Positions 52,451 through 61,507 of a stretch of DNA of 64,000 bases are shown in pieces. Source of the DNA: an uncultured Acetatifactor sp. (GTDB lineage Bacteria; Bacillota; Clostridia; Lachnospirales; Lachnospiraceae); the NCBI GenBank assembly GCA_910586215.1, contig CAJUGH010000019.1, forward strand, positions 20,632-84,631, written 5' to 3'. The position numbers and the translations under genes are program-made. Under the pieces are notes generated by a model. The model searched no databases. It was not told the DNA's origin and saw only the letters and a program-made list of their open reading frames with translations. The number at the start of each line of letters is the position of its first letter. Within the stretch, counting starts at the first letter, position 1.

Positions 52451-54109
52451 ATGGAGACACATTATCAGAGAATGATCCAGGACACCCAGGACAGGGTAGT
52501 GAAATCCCTGCAGATCCAGGTGCTGGAAGAGGGAAATCCCAGGTACGGGGGCTTCCAGGAACCATCGGGAATCGTGCAGGCAAAGTTCGCCATCTACCGG
52601 GTGGCCAGTATGACGGCGGCATACTGCAATGAGGATACCTGCTTCTACCGGGAGGAAAGGGTACTCCGGGCCATTCTGCGGGGCCTGGACTATGTGGAGC
52701 GGGTGCAGCATGAAAACGGGCTGTTTGACTATATTACCTGCAATTTCTTCTCGGCACCTGACACGGCATTCTGTATTAAGAAGCTTCTGCCGGTGTACCA
52801 GTATCTGCGGGGCCGGGCAGACAAAGAAGGCGGGGAAGGGCTGACCTGTGGGGAGGAACAGATCCTGCACAAGGTGGATTCCACTGTCCGCCGGGGGGCC
52901 CAGGGCCTGCTCCTTGGAGGGTTCCATACCCCGAACCACCGCTGGGCCATTGCCTCCCTGCTGATGGCCTGCAGCAGGCTGTTTGACAGCGGCAGGATGG
53001 AACAGGCGGCGTACACCTACCTGAACGAGGGGATTGACTGTAATGAGGACGGTGAGTTCGCGGAGAAGTCTGCAGGCAATTACAACAGGATCAACAACGA
53101 TGCCATGATACTGTTGTCAGAGGCCACGGGGGATCCGGCCTATGAGCAGGCGGCTATCCGTAACCTGCGTTTGATGCTGACTTACTGGGAGCCGGACGGC
53201 AGTATCTTTACGGCCAATTCCACCCGTTTTGACAAGGACCGGCTGATCTATCCCAAAGATTACTACATGGAATATCTGAAAATGGGCATGAAGTATAATA
53301 TACCAGAATTCCTGCAGATGTGTAACACCATTTTTGACATTGTGGACAGACAGCAGATTACTTCCCCGGACTTTTTGATCTGGTTTATGCTGCATCCGGA
53401 GTATCGGAAGCTGGAGATACAGGGCGGTTACAGACGTTCGGACTTTGAAGGGTTCTACCAGGAGTCCGGGATCGCCAGGGGACAGAGGGAAGGCTTCACC
53501 TACACGGTGATGAACGGGAAATCCAGTTTCCTGTATGTACACAACAAGACCATGAAGCTGGAGATGAAGGTGGCAGGAAGCTTCTGTGAGCACCGGGCCT
53601 TCAAAAGTGAGTATATGGAGAGAATCTCCCAGGGCGAATACCATCTGGGACAGACCATGCATGGGTGGTATTACCTGCCTTTTGCCAGGAAGCCGCCTAC
53701 CAGCGACTGGTGGAAGATGGACCATGCCTCCAGGGAGAAAAAGCTGGGACCGGACATGCAGGTAGATGTGTGGGTGAAGGCAGTGGAAGGAGGTCTGGAT
53801 GTGCGGGTGAAGACTTCCGGCGTGGAGGGTGCCCCCTGGAGGATTGAACTGGCTTTTTCAGGGGTGGATTTCCTTACCAATGACTATATGGATATGCCTC
53901 TTACAGGCAGTGAGGTACTGGTGATGAAGCAGGGATACACCCAGGTAGGCAATGGGAAGGATGCCCTGGTGGCTGGTCCCTGCTTCGGGGAACACCATTT
54001 TACCGAGGGCAAGGAGGACAGCGAGGGGAAGACGCCGGGGGCAGCTACCCTCTACCTGACTGCCTATACGCCATTTGACCGCAAGATAGAGATCCGCCGC
54101 AAAAGGTAG
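52451..54109 (+). CDS. Unrecognised protein, possible alpha/alpha-toroid glycan enzyme
   Basis: 552 residues, no signal peptide. I cannot assign a family. The first two thirds look like helical-repeat barrel sequence of glycoside hydrolases and lyases (RAILRGLDYVERVQHENGLFDYI, GGFHTPNHRWAIASLLMACSRLF, NYNRINNDAMILLSEATGDPAYEQAAIRNLRLML). The last third is beta-rich (VWVKAVEGGLDVRVKTSG, WRIELAFSGVDFL), as in heparinase-type or GH-type toroid plus sandwich proteins. Candidate catalytic residues are His/Asn in TPNHRW and Asn/Asp in NRINNDA. Encoded 28 bases after GH38 with GGGAGG upstream, so probably part of the same degradation pathway. Confidence 0.6.
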   Translation: METHYQRMIQDTQDRVVKSLQIQVLEEGNPRYGGFQEPSGIVQAKFAIYRVASMTAAYCNEDTCFYREERVLRAILRGLDYVERVQHENGLFDYITCNFFSAPDTAFCIKKLLPVYQYLRGRADKEGGEGLTCGEEQILHKVDSTVRRGAQGLLLGGFHTPNHRWAIASLLMACSRLFDSGRMEQAAYTYLNEGIDCNEDGEFAEKSAGNYNRINNDAMILLSEATGDPAYEQAAIRNLRLMLTYWEPDGSIFTANSTRFDKDRLIYPKDYYMEYLKMGMKYNIPEFLQMCNTIFDIVDRQQITSPDFLIWFMLHPEYRKLEIQGGYRRSDFEGFYQESGIARGQREGFTYTVMNGKSSFLYVHNKTMKLEMKVAGSFCEHRAFKSEYMERISQGEYHLGQTMHGWYYLPFARKPPTSDWWKMDHASREKKLGPDMQVDVWVKAVEGGLDVRVKTSGVEGAPWRIELAFSGVDFLTNDYMDMPLTGSEVLVMKQGYTQVGNGKDALVAGPCFGEHHFTEGKEDSEGKTPGAATLYLTAYTPFDRKIEIRRKR

Positions 54110-54147
54110 GTGCAGTGCAGCACACCATCACACAGGGAGGAAAGGAT

Positions 54148-55185
54148 ATGCAGTACATAATGTTTGACTCATCCAGGGAGTATGACTTGATTTTACTGGG
54201 CAGGGTGGCCATTGATTTTAATCCGGTAGACTTGAACCGTCCCCTGGAGGAGAGCAGTCATTTCAACAAATACCTGGGGGGATCTCCTGCCAACATTGCG
54301 GTGGGGATGGCCAGGCTGGGCAAGAAGGTGGGGTTCATCGGCAGGGTATCTGACGACCAGTTCGGGGATTATGTCACCCACTATTTCCAGAAGGAGGGAA
54401 TTGATACCAGTCATATATCCCGGTGCCTGGGAGGAGAGAACCTGGGGCTGACTTTTACGGAGATCCTAAGTCCTGCCGAGAGCCGGATCCTGATGTACCG
54501 GGAGGGTGTGGCAGACCTTATGCTGGAACCTGGGGACGTGGAAGAGTCCTATATCCAAAAGGCCAAGGCCCTCTTGATCTCCGGCACGGCCCTGGCGGCC
54601 AGTCCTTCCCGGGAGGCGGCGCTGAAGGCAGTGATGCTGGCCAGGAAACATGGCGTGGCAGTGATATTTGACATTGATTACCGGGCTTATACCTGGAAGA
54701 GCCTGGATGAAATATCCGTATATTATTCCCTTGTGGCCAGCCAGAGCGACCTGATCCTTGGCTCCAGGGAGGAATTCGACCTGGCAGAGCGTATTCTGGG
54801 AGCCTGCGGGGATGACGGGGAGAGTGCCAGGCGCTGGCTGGGCTGTGGATGCAGGATCGTGGTGATCAAGCATGGCAAAGCAGGATCCACGGCCTATACC
54901 TGTGACGGCCACCAGTATACGGTGAAGCCCTTTCCCACCAATGCCATGAAAGGCTTCGGGGGAGGGGACGGCTATGCCGCCTCCTTTATCCGGGCACTGC
55001 TGGACGGATGCAGCCTGCCCCGGGCGTTGGAGTACGGTTCCGCTGCGGCGTCCATACTGGTCTCTGCCCATAGCTGTTCGGCGTCCATGCCTACCCTGGA
55101 CCAGGTGGAAGAATTTATCCGGGGCACAATACAGGATCATGAAGGAAAGGGGAAGGATAGCTATGTACGAGAATCTGCCATATAA
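54148..55185 (+). CDS. iolC: 5-dehydro-2-deoxygluconokinase (IolC, PfkB family)
   Basis: 345 residues. Phosphorylates 2-deoxy-5-keto-gluconate in myo-inositol breakdown. The N-terminal DLILLGRVAIDFNPVDLNRPLEESSHFNKYLGGSPANIAVGMARLG matches IolC closely. The ribokinase-type anion hole and catalytic base are in KGFGGGDGYAASFIRALL, a slightly altered form of the usual GSGD motif. The ATG at 54148 follows GGGAGGAAAGG; an earlier in-frame start at 54115 is less likely. Overlaps iolB by 23 bases. Confidence 0.9.
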   Translation: MQYIMFDSSREYDLILLGRVAIDFNPVDLNRPLEESSHFNKYLGGSPANIAVGMARLGKKVGFIGRVSDDQFGDYVTHYFQKEGIDTSHISRCLGGENLGLTFTEILSPAESRILMYREGVADLMLEPGDVEESYIQKAKALLISGTALAASPSREAALKAVMLARKHGVAVIFDIDYRAYTWKSLDEISVYYSLVASQSDLILGSREEFDLAERILGACGDDGESARRWLGCGCRIVVIKHGKAGSTAYTCDGHQYTVKPFPTNAMKGFGGGDGYAASFIRALLDGCSLPRALEYGSAAASILVSAHSCSASMPTLDQVEEFIRGTIQDHEGKGKDSYVRESAI

Positions 55186-55924
55186 CGAAAGAGGAGAGAA
55201 AATCCTCTGTGAGGAATCCGGGAAAAACAGCCACATGAGGATGGATGTGCGCATACAGCGCCTGGAGGCCGGACAGCAGGTCATGCTGCTGGACCAGGAG
55301 AAGGAGACGGCGGTGCTGCTGCTGGCGGGAAAGGTGGTCTTCGCCTTCGGGGGAAGGACACAGGAGGCCTCCAGGCGCAGTGTGTTCCTGGATAAGCCAT
55401 ACTGCCTGCACGGCTGCCGGGGGATGGAGATGAACATAACAGCTATAGAGGAGTCCAGGCTGCTGATCCAGCAGACTACCAATTCCAGGGACTTTGACAC
55501 AATGTGCTACACTCCGGAAGACTGTATCCTGCAGGAGTTCGGCAGCAGCCAGTGGGACGGCACTGCCCACCGCCAGGTGCTGACTGTGTTCGACTATGAG
55601 AGTGCCCCTTACTCCAACCTGGTGCTGGGGGAGGTGCTCCACAAGCCGGGGTGCTGGTCCAGTTATCCGCCCCACTGCCATCCCCAGCCGGAACTGTATT
55701 ATTATGAGTTTGACAAGCCCCAGGGCTTTGGCGTGGGCTTTGAAGGGGAGGGCTGTTACCGGGTGGAGGACCAGGGATGCCTTACCATTGCCCCTATGTG
55801 CGCCCATCAGCAGGTGGCGGCTCCCGGCTATCGGATGTACTATGCGTGGCTGATCCGGCACCTGGAGGGGGATCCCTGGAAAAAGACCCGGATCGTGGTG
55901 CCGGATCATGCCTGGTTAGTGTGA
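55163..55924 (+). CDS. iolB: 5-deoxy-glucuronate isomerase (IolB)
   Basis: 253 residues, cytoplasmic double-cupin enzyme of the KduI/IolB family that converts 5-deoxy-glucuronate to 2-deoxy-5-keto-gluconate. Metal-binding residues are seen in SYPPHCHPQPELYYYEF; TIAPMCAHQQVAAPGYRMYYAWLIRHL is the typical C-terminal cupin. The start overlaps iolC and has GGGGAAGGAT upstream. The stop codon (55922-55924) lies inside repeat element iv, so the end of the reading frame and the element cannot vary independently. Confidence 0.92.
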   Translation: MYENLPYNERGEKILCEESGKNSHMRMDVRIQRLEAGQQVMLLDQEKETAVLLLAGKVVFAFGGRTQEASRRSVFLDKPYCLHGCRGMEMNITAIEESRLLIQQTTNSRDFDTMCYTPEDCILQEFGSSQWDGTAHRQVLTVFDYESAPYSNLVLGEVLHKPGCWSSYPPHCHPQPELYYYEFDKPQGFGVGFEGEGCYRVEDQGCLTIAPMCAHQQVAAPGYRMYYAWLIRHLEGDPWKKTRIVVPDHAWLV

Positions 55925-56044
55925 GAAGAATTTCTAAGACGCCAAGAGGGGGCATAGCCCACCTCTTTAGTATGTCGTCTAAGAAATTCTACGGCGCAAA
56001 ATAGCGCCTTTCTCACACCGAAGAACACAAGGTCAGCGTTCTTC
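55919..56044 (+). repeat. Dispersed nested-hairpin repeat, element iv
   Basis: Outer arms GTGTGAGA (55919-55926) and TCTCACAC (56011-56018); inner arms AGAATTTCTAAGACG (55927-55941) and CGTCTAAGAAATTCT (55976-55990). A GGCGC/GCGCC hairpin (55993-56008) and a trailing GAAGAAC/GTTCTTC hairpin (to 56044) follow. The 34-base loop holds a further hairpin (AAGAGG...CCTCTT). Very close to element ii. It lies between iolB and iolD within the operon. A second motif copy (TTGTGCCGCTGAAGCG, 56108-56135) follows. Confidence 0.82.
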
Positions 56045-56164
56045 CCGGAATCAGAGGTGTCAAGGACAGGCATTCTTCTGGGAATGGAAAGATGCCGCGG
56101 GATTGGATTGTGCCGCTGAAGCGACATGATGGGAAAATAGAAAATATAGAAAGGTGGATATCAC

Positions 56165-58084
56165 ATGGCGTATATGACCACTGCCCAGGCACTGGTTCGT
56201 TTTCTGGATAACCAGTATGTGTCTTTTGACGGGCAGGAAAACAAATTTGTGGAAGGGTTCTTCACTATATTCGGCCACGGCATTGTCTGTGGCCTGGGGG
56301 AAGCCCTGGATAGCTGTCCTGGCGGACTGAAGGTCTACCAGGGGAAAAATGAACAGGGCATGGCCCATGCCGCCACGGCTTTTGCCAAACAGAACAACCG
56401 GAGGAAGATCATAGCCTGTGCCTCCTCCATCGGGCCGGGGGCGGCCAACATGATTACCGCAGCCGCCACGGCCACGGTGAACCATGTGCCCCTGCTGCTC
56501 TTCCCGGCGGATGCCTTCTCTACCAGGCAGCCGGATCCGGTGCTGCAGCAGTTTGAACAGGTGCATTCCCTGGCCACCACCACCAACGATGCCTACCGGG
56601 CAGTGTGCCGGTACTGGGACAGGATTGCCAGGCCGGAACAACTCATGTCTGCCATGATCCATGCCATGCGCGTGCTCACAGACACGGGAGAGACCGGTGC
56701 GGTGTGCATCTGTCTGCCCCAGGATGTGGGGGGAGAATGTTATGAGTTCCCGGAAGAATTCTTCCGGAAGAGGGTGCATCGTATCGTGAGGGGTGTGCCG
56801 GTCCGGGAAGAACTGGACGAAGCAGTCCAGGTGCTGGCAGGGGCCAGGAGGCCCCTGGTGATCTGCGGCGGAGGGGTGCGCTACTCGGAAGCGGGAGAAG
56901 AACTGGAGCGCTTCTGTGAGACCTTTGGGATTCCTTTTGCGGAGACCCAGAGTGGCAAGACAGCCTGCCTTTCCTCCCATCCTTACAACCTGGGCGGCCT
57001 GGGTGTCACAGGGAACAGTGCCGCAAATGCCATTGCCGCAAGGGCAGATGTGATCTTAGGGATTGGCACCCGGTTTTCCGACTTCACCACCGCCTCCAAA
57101 TCTCTTTTTGGGAAAGAGGCCCGGGTGGTGGCGGTGAATACTTCCCGCTTTGATGCCTACAAGCTGGATGCCGTGAAAGTAGTGGCAGATGCGAAGCTGG
57201 CTATCCGGGAGTTTGGCCGGTTCCTGGAAGAGGCAGGGTATCGTTCCGGATATGGGGAGGAGATCCAGAAAGCCAGGGGGGACTGGCAGCAGGAGATGGA
57301 AAGGCTGTCGTCCTATTCCTACGGAGAGGACTTTAGGCCGCTGATCCAGGCGGGGGATCCCAGGACCATCCCGGAGTTTTGCCGGATGACGGGCAGTGTG
57401 CTCACCCAGACGGCGGTGGTGGCCCGGGTGCGGGAGAAGATCCCGGCAGATGCCATCTGTGTGGGGGCTGCAGGCTCCCTTCCCGGGGATCTGCAGCGCA
57501 TGTGGATCTCGGACACCCGGTATTCCTACAACATGGAATACGGCTACTCCTGCATGGGCTATGAGATCGCAGGGGCACTTGGATCCAAGCTGGCCTGTCC
57601 GGAACAGGAGGTGTATGCCATGTGCGGGGACGGAAGTTTCCTGATGCTGCATTCGGAACTGGTGACTTCCCTCCAGGAGCACAGGAAGATCAATGTACTG
57701 CTCTTTGACAACAGTGGTTTTGGCTGTATCAACAACCTACAGATGTCAAATGGCATCGGCAACCTGGCCACGGAGTTCCGCTTCCGGAATGAGACAGGGG
57801 AGCTTTTGGGAGACTTGATGCCCATAGATTATGCGGCCACTGCCGCAGGGTATGGTGCAAAAACTTACAGGGTGAAGAACATGGAGGAACTGGATGCCGC
57901 CCTGGAGGATGCCCTAAGGCAGCAGGTATCCACCTTGATCGATATCAAGGTTATCCCCAAGACCATGACGGATGGCTATGGGGCCTGGTGGCATGTGGGG
58001 GTGGCAGGAACTTCCGGGAATCCGGAGGTATGTAAGGCCTATGCTGACAGGCAGGAAAATCTGGAGAAGGCGAGGAAGTATTGA
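56165..58084 (+). CDS. iolD: Trihydroxycyclohexane-1,2-dione hydrolase (IolD)
   Basis: 639-residue thiamine diphosphate enzyme that opens the ring of 3D-trihydroxycyclohexane-1,2-dione to 5-deoxy-glucuronate. The ThDP site is CGDGSFLMLHSELVTSLQEH followed by NVLLFDNSGFG (GDG...N pattern). The catalytic Glu is in the N-terminal NEQGMAHAATAFAKQ. The C-terminal GYGAWWHVGVAGTSG is specific to IolD. Separated from iolB by 240 bases filled mostly by the repeat. AAAGGTGG lies ahead of the ATG. Confidence 0.94.
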   Translation: MAYMTTAQALVRFLDNQYVSFDGQENKFVEGFFTIFGHGIVCGLGEALDSCPGGLKVYQGKNEQGMAHAATAFAKQNNRRKIIACASSIGPGAANMITAAATATVNHVPLLLFPADAFSTRQPDPVLQQFEQVHSLATTTNDAYRAVCRYWDRIARPEQLMSAMIHAMRVLTDTGETGAVCICLPQDVGGECYEFPEEFFRKRVHRIVRGVPVREELDEAVQVLAGARRPLVICGGGVRYSEAGEELERFCETFGIPFAETQSGKTACLSSHPYNLGGLGVTGNSAANAIAARADVILGIGTRFSDFTTASKSLFGKEARVVAVNTSRFDAYKLDAVKVVADAKLAIREFGRFLEEAGYRSGYGEEIQKARGDWQQEMERLSSYSYGEDFRPLIQAGDPRTIPEFCRMTGSVLTQTAVVARVREKIPADAICVGAAGSLPGDLQRMWISDTRYSYNMEYGYSCMGYEIAGALGSKLACPEQEVYAMCGDGSFLMLHSELVTSLQEHRKINVLLFDNSGFGCINNLQMSNGIGNLATEFRFRNETGELLGDLMPIDYAATAAGYGAKTYRVKNMEELDAALEDALRQQVSTLIDIKVIPKTMTDGYGAWWHVGVAGTSGNPEVCKAYADRQENLEKARKY

Positions 58085-58977
58085 TGCTGAACAAGGAAAA
58101 GGTACATCTGGGCATAGCGCCCATCGCGTGGACCAATGATGACATGCCGGACCTGGGGGCAGGGAACACCTTCGAACAATGTATATCGGAGATGGCCCTG
58201 GCAGGTTTTACCGGCTGTGAGGTGGGGAACAAATACCCCAGGGATGTGGCAGTGCTGAAGAAGGCCCTGGAACTCAGGGGGATGCAGATCTGCAATGCCT
58301 GGTATTCCACCTTCCTTACTACGGCTCCCTACGAAGAGACACAGAAGGGATTTATCGAACATGTCACTTTCTTAAAGGAAATGGGGGCGAAGGTGGTAGG
58401 TGTCTCCGAGCAGGGACATTCCATACAGGGGACGGAAAAGGCCATTTTCCGGGATAAGTATGTATGTGACAACAGGGAGTGGGAACTGTTGTGTACGGGC
58501 TTAAACCGCCTGGGCCAGGTGGCAAGGGACCTGGGGGTGGCACTGACCTTCCATCACCACATGGGTACCGTGGTCCAGACAGCGGCAGAGATTGACAGGA
58601 TGATGGAACACACAGACCCTGAACTGGTGGGGCTTCTCTTCGACAGCGGCCACCTGGCCTACTGCGGGGAGGATTATCTGGCAGTGCTGAAAAAGTATGC
58701 GTCCAGGGTCCGGCATGTCCATCTGAAGGACATCAGGCCGGAGGTGGTGGCTAAGGTGAAGGCAGAGAACTTAAGCTTCCTTCAGGGAGTGAGGCTGGGG
58801 ACTTTTACGGTACCCGGGGATGGCTGCCTGGATTTTGGGCCTGTCTTTCAGATACTGGAAGACACAGGTTATGAGGGATATGTGCTGGTGGAGGCAGAAC
58901 AGGATCCTGCGGTGGCCAATCCCCTGGAATATGCCATAAAAGCCAGGAAGTATATTGCAGAGAAGGCGGGGCTCTGA
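58084..58977 (+). CDS. iolE: Myo-inosose-2 dehydratase (IolE)
   Basis: 297 residues, AP-endonuclease-2-type TIM barrel. Dehydrates scyllo-inosose to the dione. Family sequence: LGIAPIAWTNDDMPDLGAGNTFEQCISEMALAGFTGCEVG, TFHHHMGTVVQTAAEID, LLFDSGHLAYCGEDYLAVL and DGCLDFGPVFQIL. The ATG overlaps the iolD stop by one base (TGATG), indicating translational coupling. Confidence 0.93.
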   Translation: MLNKEKVHLGIAPIAWTNDDMPDLGAGNTFEQCISEMALAGFTGCEVGNKYPRDVAVLKKALELRGMQICNAWYSTFLTTAPYEETQKGFIEHVTFLKEMGAKVVGVSEQGHSIQGTEKAIFRDKYVCDNREWELLCTGLNRLGQVARDLGVALTFHHHMGTVVQTAAEIDRMMEHTDPELVGLLFDSGHLAYCGEDYLAVLKKYASRVRHVHLKDIRPEVVAKVKAENLSFLQGVRLGTFTVPGDGCLDFGPVFQILEDTGYEGYVLVEAEQDPAVANPLEYAIKARKYIAEKAGL

Positions 58978-59042
58978 GGGGGCCTTGCGAAGGGACTCTG
59001 ATGAAAAAGATAAGCCGTTAAGCCGGCAGAACGGAGGAAGAG

Positions 59043-60053
59043 ATGATCAATATCGGCATCATAGGGGCAGGGCGCATTGGCAAGGTACATTTGCAGTCCA
59101 TTACCATGCATGTGAAAAACGCCTGCGTGAAAGCGGTGGCTGATCCCTGTATGAAGGAGGACACAGAAATATTTGTCCGGGGTATGGGAGTGGAAAAGAT
59201 ATGCAGGGATTACAGGGAACTACTGGCAGATCCCGGGATTGATGCAGTACTGGTGTGTTCTTCCACGGATACCCATGCGGCTATCTCCATAGAAGCCATA
59301 GAAGCCGGGAAGCATGTGTTCTGTGAGAAACCTGTGGATCATGCCCTGGACCGGATAGAGGCTGTGGAAGAGGCCCTGGCAGCACATCCCGGCTGTAAAT
59401 TCCAGGTGGGCTTTAACCGTCGCTTTGACCACAATTTTGCGGCGGTGAGGAAGGCCTATGACCAGGGGAAGATCGGCCAGGCGCATATCCTGAAGATTAC
59501 CTCCAGGGATCCGGAACCGCCCAATCCCGCCTACATCAAGGTGTCCGGCGGCATGTTCCTGGATATGACCATCCATGATTTTGACATGGCATGTTTCCTG
59601 ACAGACAGTGATGTGGAGGAGGTCTATGTACAGTCCGCGGTGCTGGTGGATCCGGCCATTGGGGAGCAGGGGGATGTGGACACGGCCATCATTACCATGA
59701 AGATGACAAACGGTGCCCTGGCAGTCATTGACAATTCCAGGCGGGCTGTCTACGGCTATGACCAGAGGGCAGAACTGTTTGGCTCCAAGGGCATGGCAGC
59801 CACGGCGAATGATACGCCATCCACGGTCATCCTTTCCAATGGGGAGGGGATCACAGGGGAGAAACCTTTGTATTTCTTCCTGGAGCGATATATGGAATCC
59901 TTCGCAGAGGAGATGCGGCAGTTTGTGTCTGCCTGTGAGAACGGCACACCAGTACCAGTGGGGATACACGCAGGTATGCAGGCCGTGAAGATCGGTCTGG
60001 CAGCCAGAAGATCCGTAGAAGAGCACAGGCCTGTGAAGCTTGCGGAGCTTTGA
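59043..60053 (+). CDS. iolG: Inositol 2-dehydrogenase (IolG-like, Gfo/Idh/MocA)
   Basis: 336 residues. NAD-dependent oxidation of myo-inositol to the 2-keto form. The N-terminal Rossmann motif is IGIIGAGRIGKVHLQS, with CEKPVD as the conserved Lys segment and GGMFLDMTIHDFDMACFL as the catalytic Asp/His region. It is the entry step to the Iol pathway, and placement next to iolE fits. The family is broad, and related dehydrogenases act on other inositols or on sugars, so activity towards a mannosyl- or uronyl-inositol cannot be excluded. Confidence 0.9.
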   Translation: MINIGIIGAGRIGKVHLQSITMHVKNACVKAVADPCMKEDTEIFVRGMGVEKICRDYRELLADPGIDAVLVCSSTDTHAAISIEAIEAGKHVFCEKPVDHALDRIEAVEEALAAHPGCKFQVGFNRRFDHNFAAVRKAYDQGKIGQAHILKITSRDPEPPNPAYIKVSGGMFLDMTIHDFDMACFLTDSDVEEVYVQSAVLVDPAIGEQGDVDTAIITMKMTNGALAVIDNSRRAVYGYDQRAELFGSKGMAATANDTPSTVILSNGEGITGEKPLYFFLERYMESFAEEMRQFVSACENGTPVPVGIHAGMQAVKIGLAARRSVEEHRPVKLAEL

Positions 60054-60090
60054 GGCCTGGGCGCATGGACCAGAAGGGAGGAAGAGGGAC

Positions 60091-61338
60091 ATGGCTTATA
60101 CTTTTATCATGCCGGAACGGATTTTTTACGGGGAGGGTGCCCTGGAGCAGGCAGTCCCGGCCATAGCAGGCTGCGGCAGCAGGGCACTGGTAGTCACGGA
60201 TCCCGTGATGACAAAGCTGGGGAGCCTGGAAACTGTAACAGCAAAGCTGGGGCAGGCTGGTGTAGGGTATGTCATTTTCCAGGGGGTTACAGGGGAACCT
60301 ACAGACAAGATGGTGGAGGCCGGTTGGGAAGTCTGGAACAGGGAGCAGTGTGATTTCCTGGTTGCCGTGGGGGGAGGTTCTCCCATTGACACCATGAAGG
60401 CCATCGGGGTGGTGGCGGCAAAAGGAGGCTCCATCAACGACTGGTATGGCAGGGAGATCACGGGCATCCTGCCGCCTATGGTTGCCATTCCTACTACCAG
60501 CGGCACAGGTTCCGAGGCCACCCAGTTCACCATAATCACGAACACGGGGGCAGACATCAAAATGCTGTTAAAGGGCAGGCCACTGATGCCCCGGATCGCG
60601 GTGGTGGATCCCAGGTTCACGCAGACAGCACCTCCTGCCGTGACAGCGGCCACTGGCCTGGACGCCCTGTGCCATGCGGCGGAGGCCTACACCTCCCGGA
60701 AGGCACAGCCCATGACAGATACCCTGGCAGTCAGCGCCGTGAGGAGGATCTTCCGGTATCTGCCAGTGTGTTTCCGGGAGACAGGGCAGGACAGCCGGGA
60801 AGCTGTGCAGGGAGCACAGATTCCGGCAGACAGCCAGGGAGCAGGATTTGGGCCGGATCCCCGGATCCCGGCCCAGGCGGCCAGGATGGAGATGAGCCTG
60901 GCGGCCCTGGAGGCGGGGATCGCGTTCAACAATGCCTCCGTCACGGTGATCCACGGCATGAGCCGTCCCATCGGCGCCCTGTTCCATGTGCCCCACGGGG
61001 TCAGCAACGCCATGCTGCTGTCTGCCTGTTTCGAATATGTATACCGGGAAGCGGCAGACCGTTTTGCAGATCTGGGCAGGGCTATCGGGGCAGCAGATGG
61101 GTCGGATACAGACCTGGAGGCAGCAGGGAAGTTCATCAGTGCCTGCAGGAAGCTGTGTCAGGACTGCCGCATCCCCACCCCGGAGGCATACGGTATAGAC
61201 AGGGAGGCATTCCTGGAGAAGATTCCCAAGATGACAGAAGATGCCCTGGCTTCCGGTTCCCCGGCCAACACCAGAAAGGAACTTGATGCAGAAGACATAG
61301 CCGCCATATACAGATCCCTGGTACAGGATTCTGTGTGA
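60091..61338 (+). CDS. Iron-type alcohol dehydrogenase
   Basis: 415 residues. NAD(P) motif VAVGGGSPIDTMKAIG; metal ligands in TGLDALCHAAEAYTS and VIHGMSRPIGALFHVPHG. A polar, Pro/Gln-rich insertion of about 30 residues (about 228-258, QGAQIPADSQGAGFGPDPRIPAQ) interrupts the helical domain and is not usual. ATG at 60091 with AAGGGAGGAAG upstream; it ends the catabolic series before a terminator. In this setting it might reduce an aldehyde product such as malonic semialdehyde (no iolA is present here), but that is inference. Confidence 0.85.
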   Translation: MAYTFIMPERIFYGEGALEQAVPAIAGCGSRALVVTDPVMTKLGSLETVTAKLGQAGVGYVIFQGVTGEPTDKMVEAGWEVWNREQCDFLVAVGGGSPIDTMKAIGVVAAKGGSINDWYGREITGILPPMVAIPTTSGTGSEATQFTIITNTGADIKMLLKGRPLMPRIAVVDPRFTQTAPPAVTAATGLDALCHAAEAYTSRKAQPMTDTLAVSAVRRIFRYLPVCFRETGQDSREAVQGAQIPADSQGAGFGPDPRIPAQAARMEMSLAALEAGIAFNNASVTVIHGMSRPIGALFHVPHGVSNAMLLSACFEYVYREAADRFADLGRAIGAADGSDTDLEAAGKFISACRKLCQDCRIPTPEAYGIDREAFLEKIPKMTEDALASGSPANTRKELDAEDIAAIYRSLVQDSV

Positions 61339-61387
61339 GGGGATTTCACGGATTATTTGTGCTGGCAGCGCCGGCATGACGGGAAGC

Positions 61388-61424
61388 AACACCACATCCT
61401 GCGGGGTGTGGTGTTTTCTTTCCT
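61388..61424 (+). terminator. Rho-independent terminator of the inositol/glycan operon
   Basis: AACACCACATCC (61388-61399) pairs with GGGTGTGGTGTT (61404-61415), with one G-T pair and a four-base loop, followed by TTCTTTCCT. Confidence 0.85.
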
Positions 61425-61444
61425 ATTTGTTTATACTTATTTAA

Positions 61445-61473
61445 TTGTAATTTGTACAGATTAGGCGTATGAT
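61445..61473 (+). promoter_or_regulatory. Promoter for the zinc-ribbon protein gene
   Basis: TTGTAA (61445-61450), a 17-base spacer, TATGAT (61468-61473), 34 bases ahead of the gene. Confidence 0.6.
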
Positions 61474-61507
61474 AGCGGCAATGATAAGAAATGCCGGGAG
61501 GTTCAAC

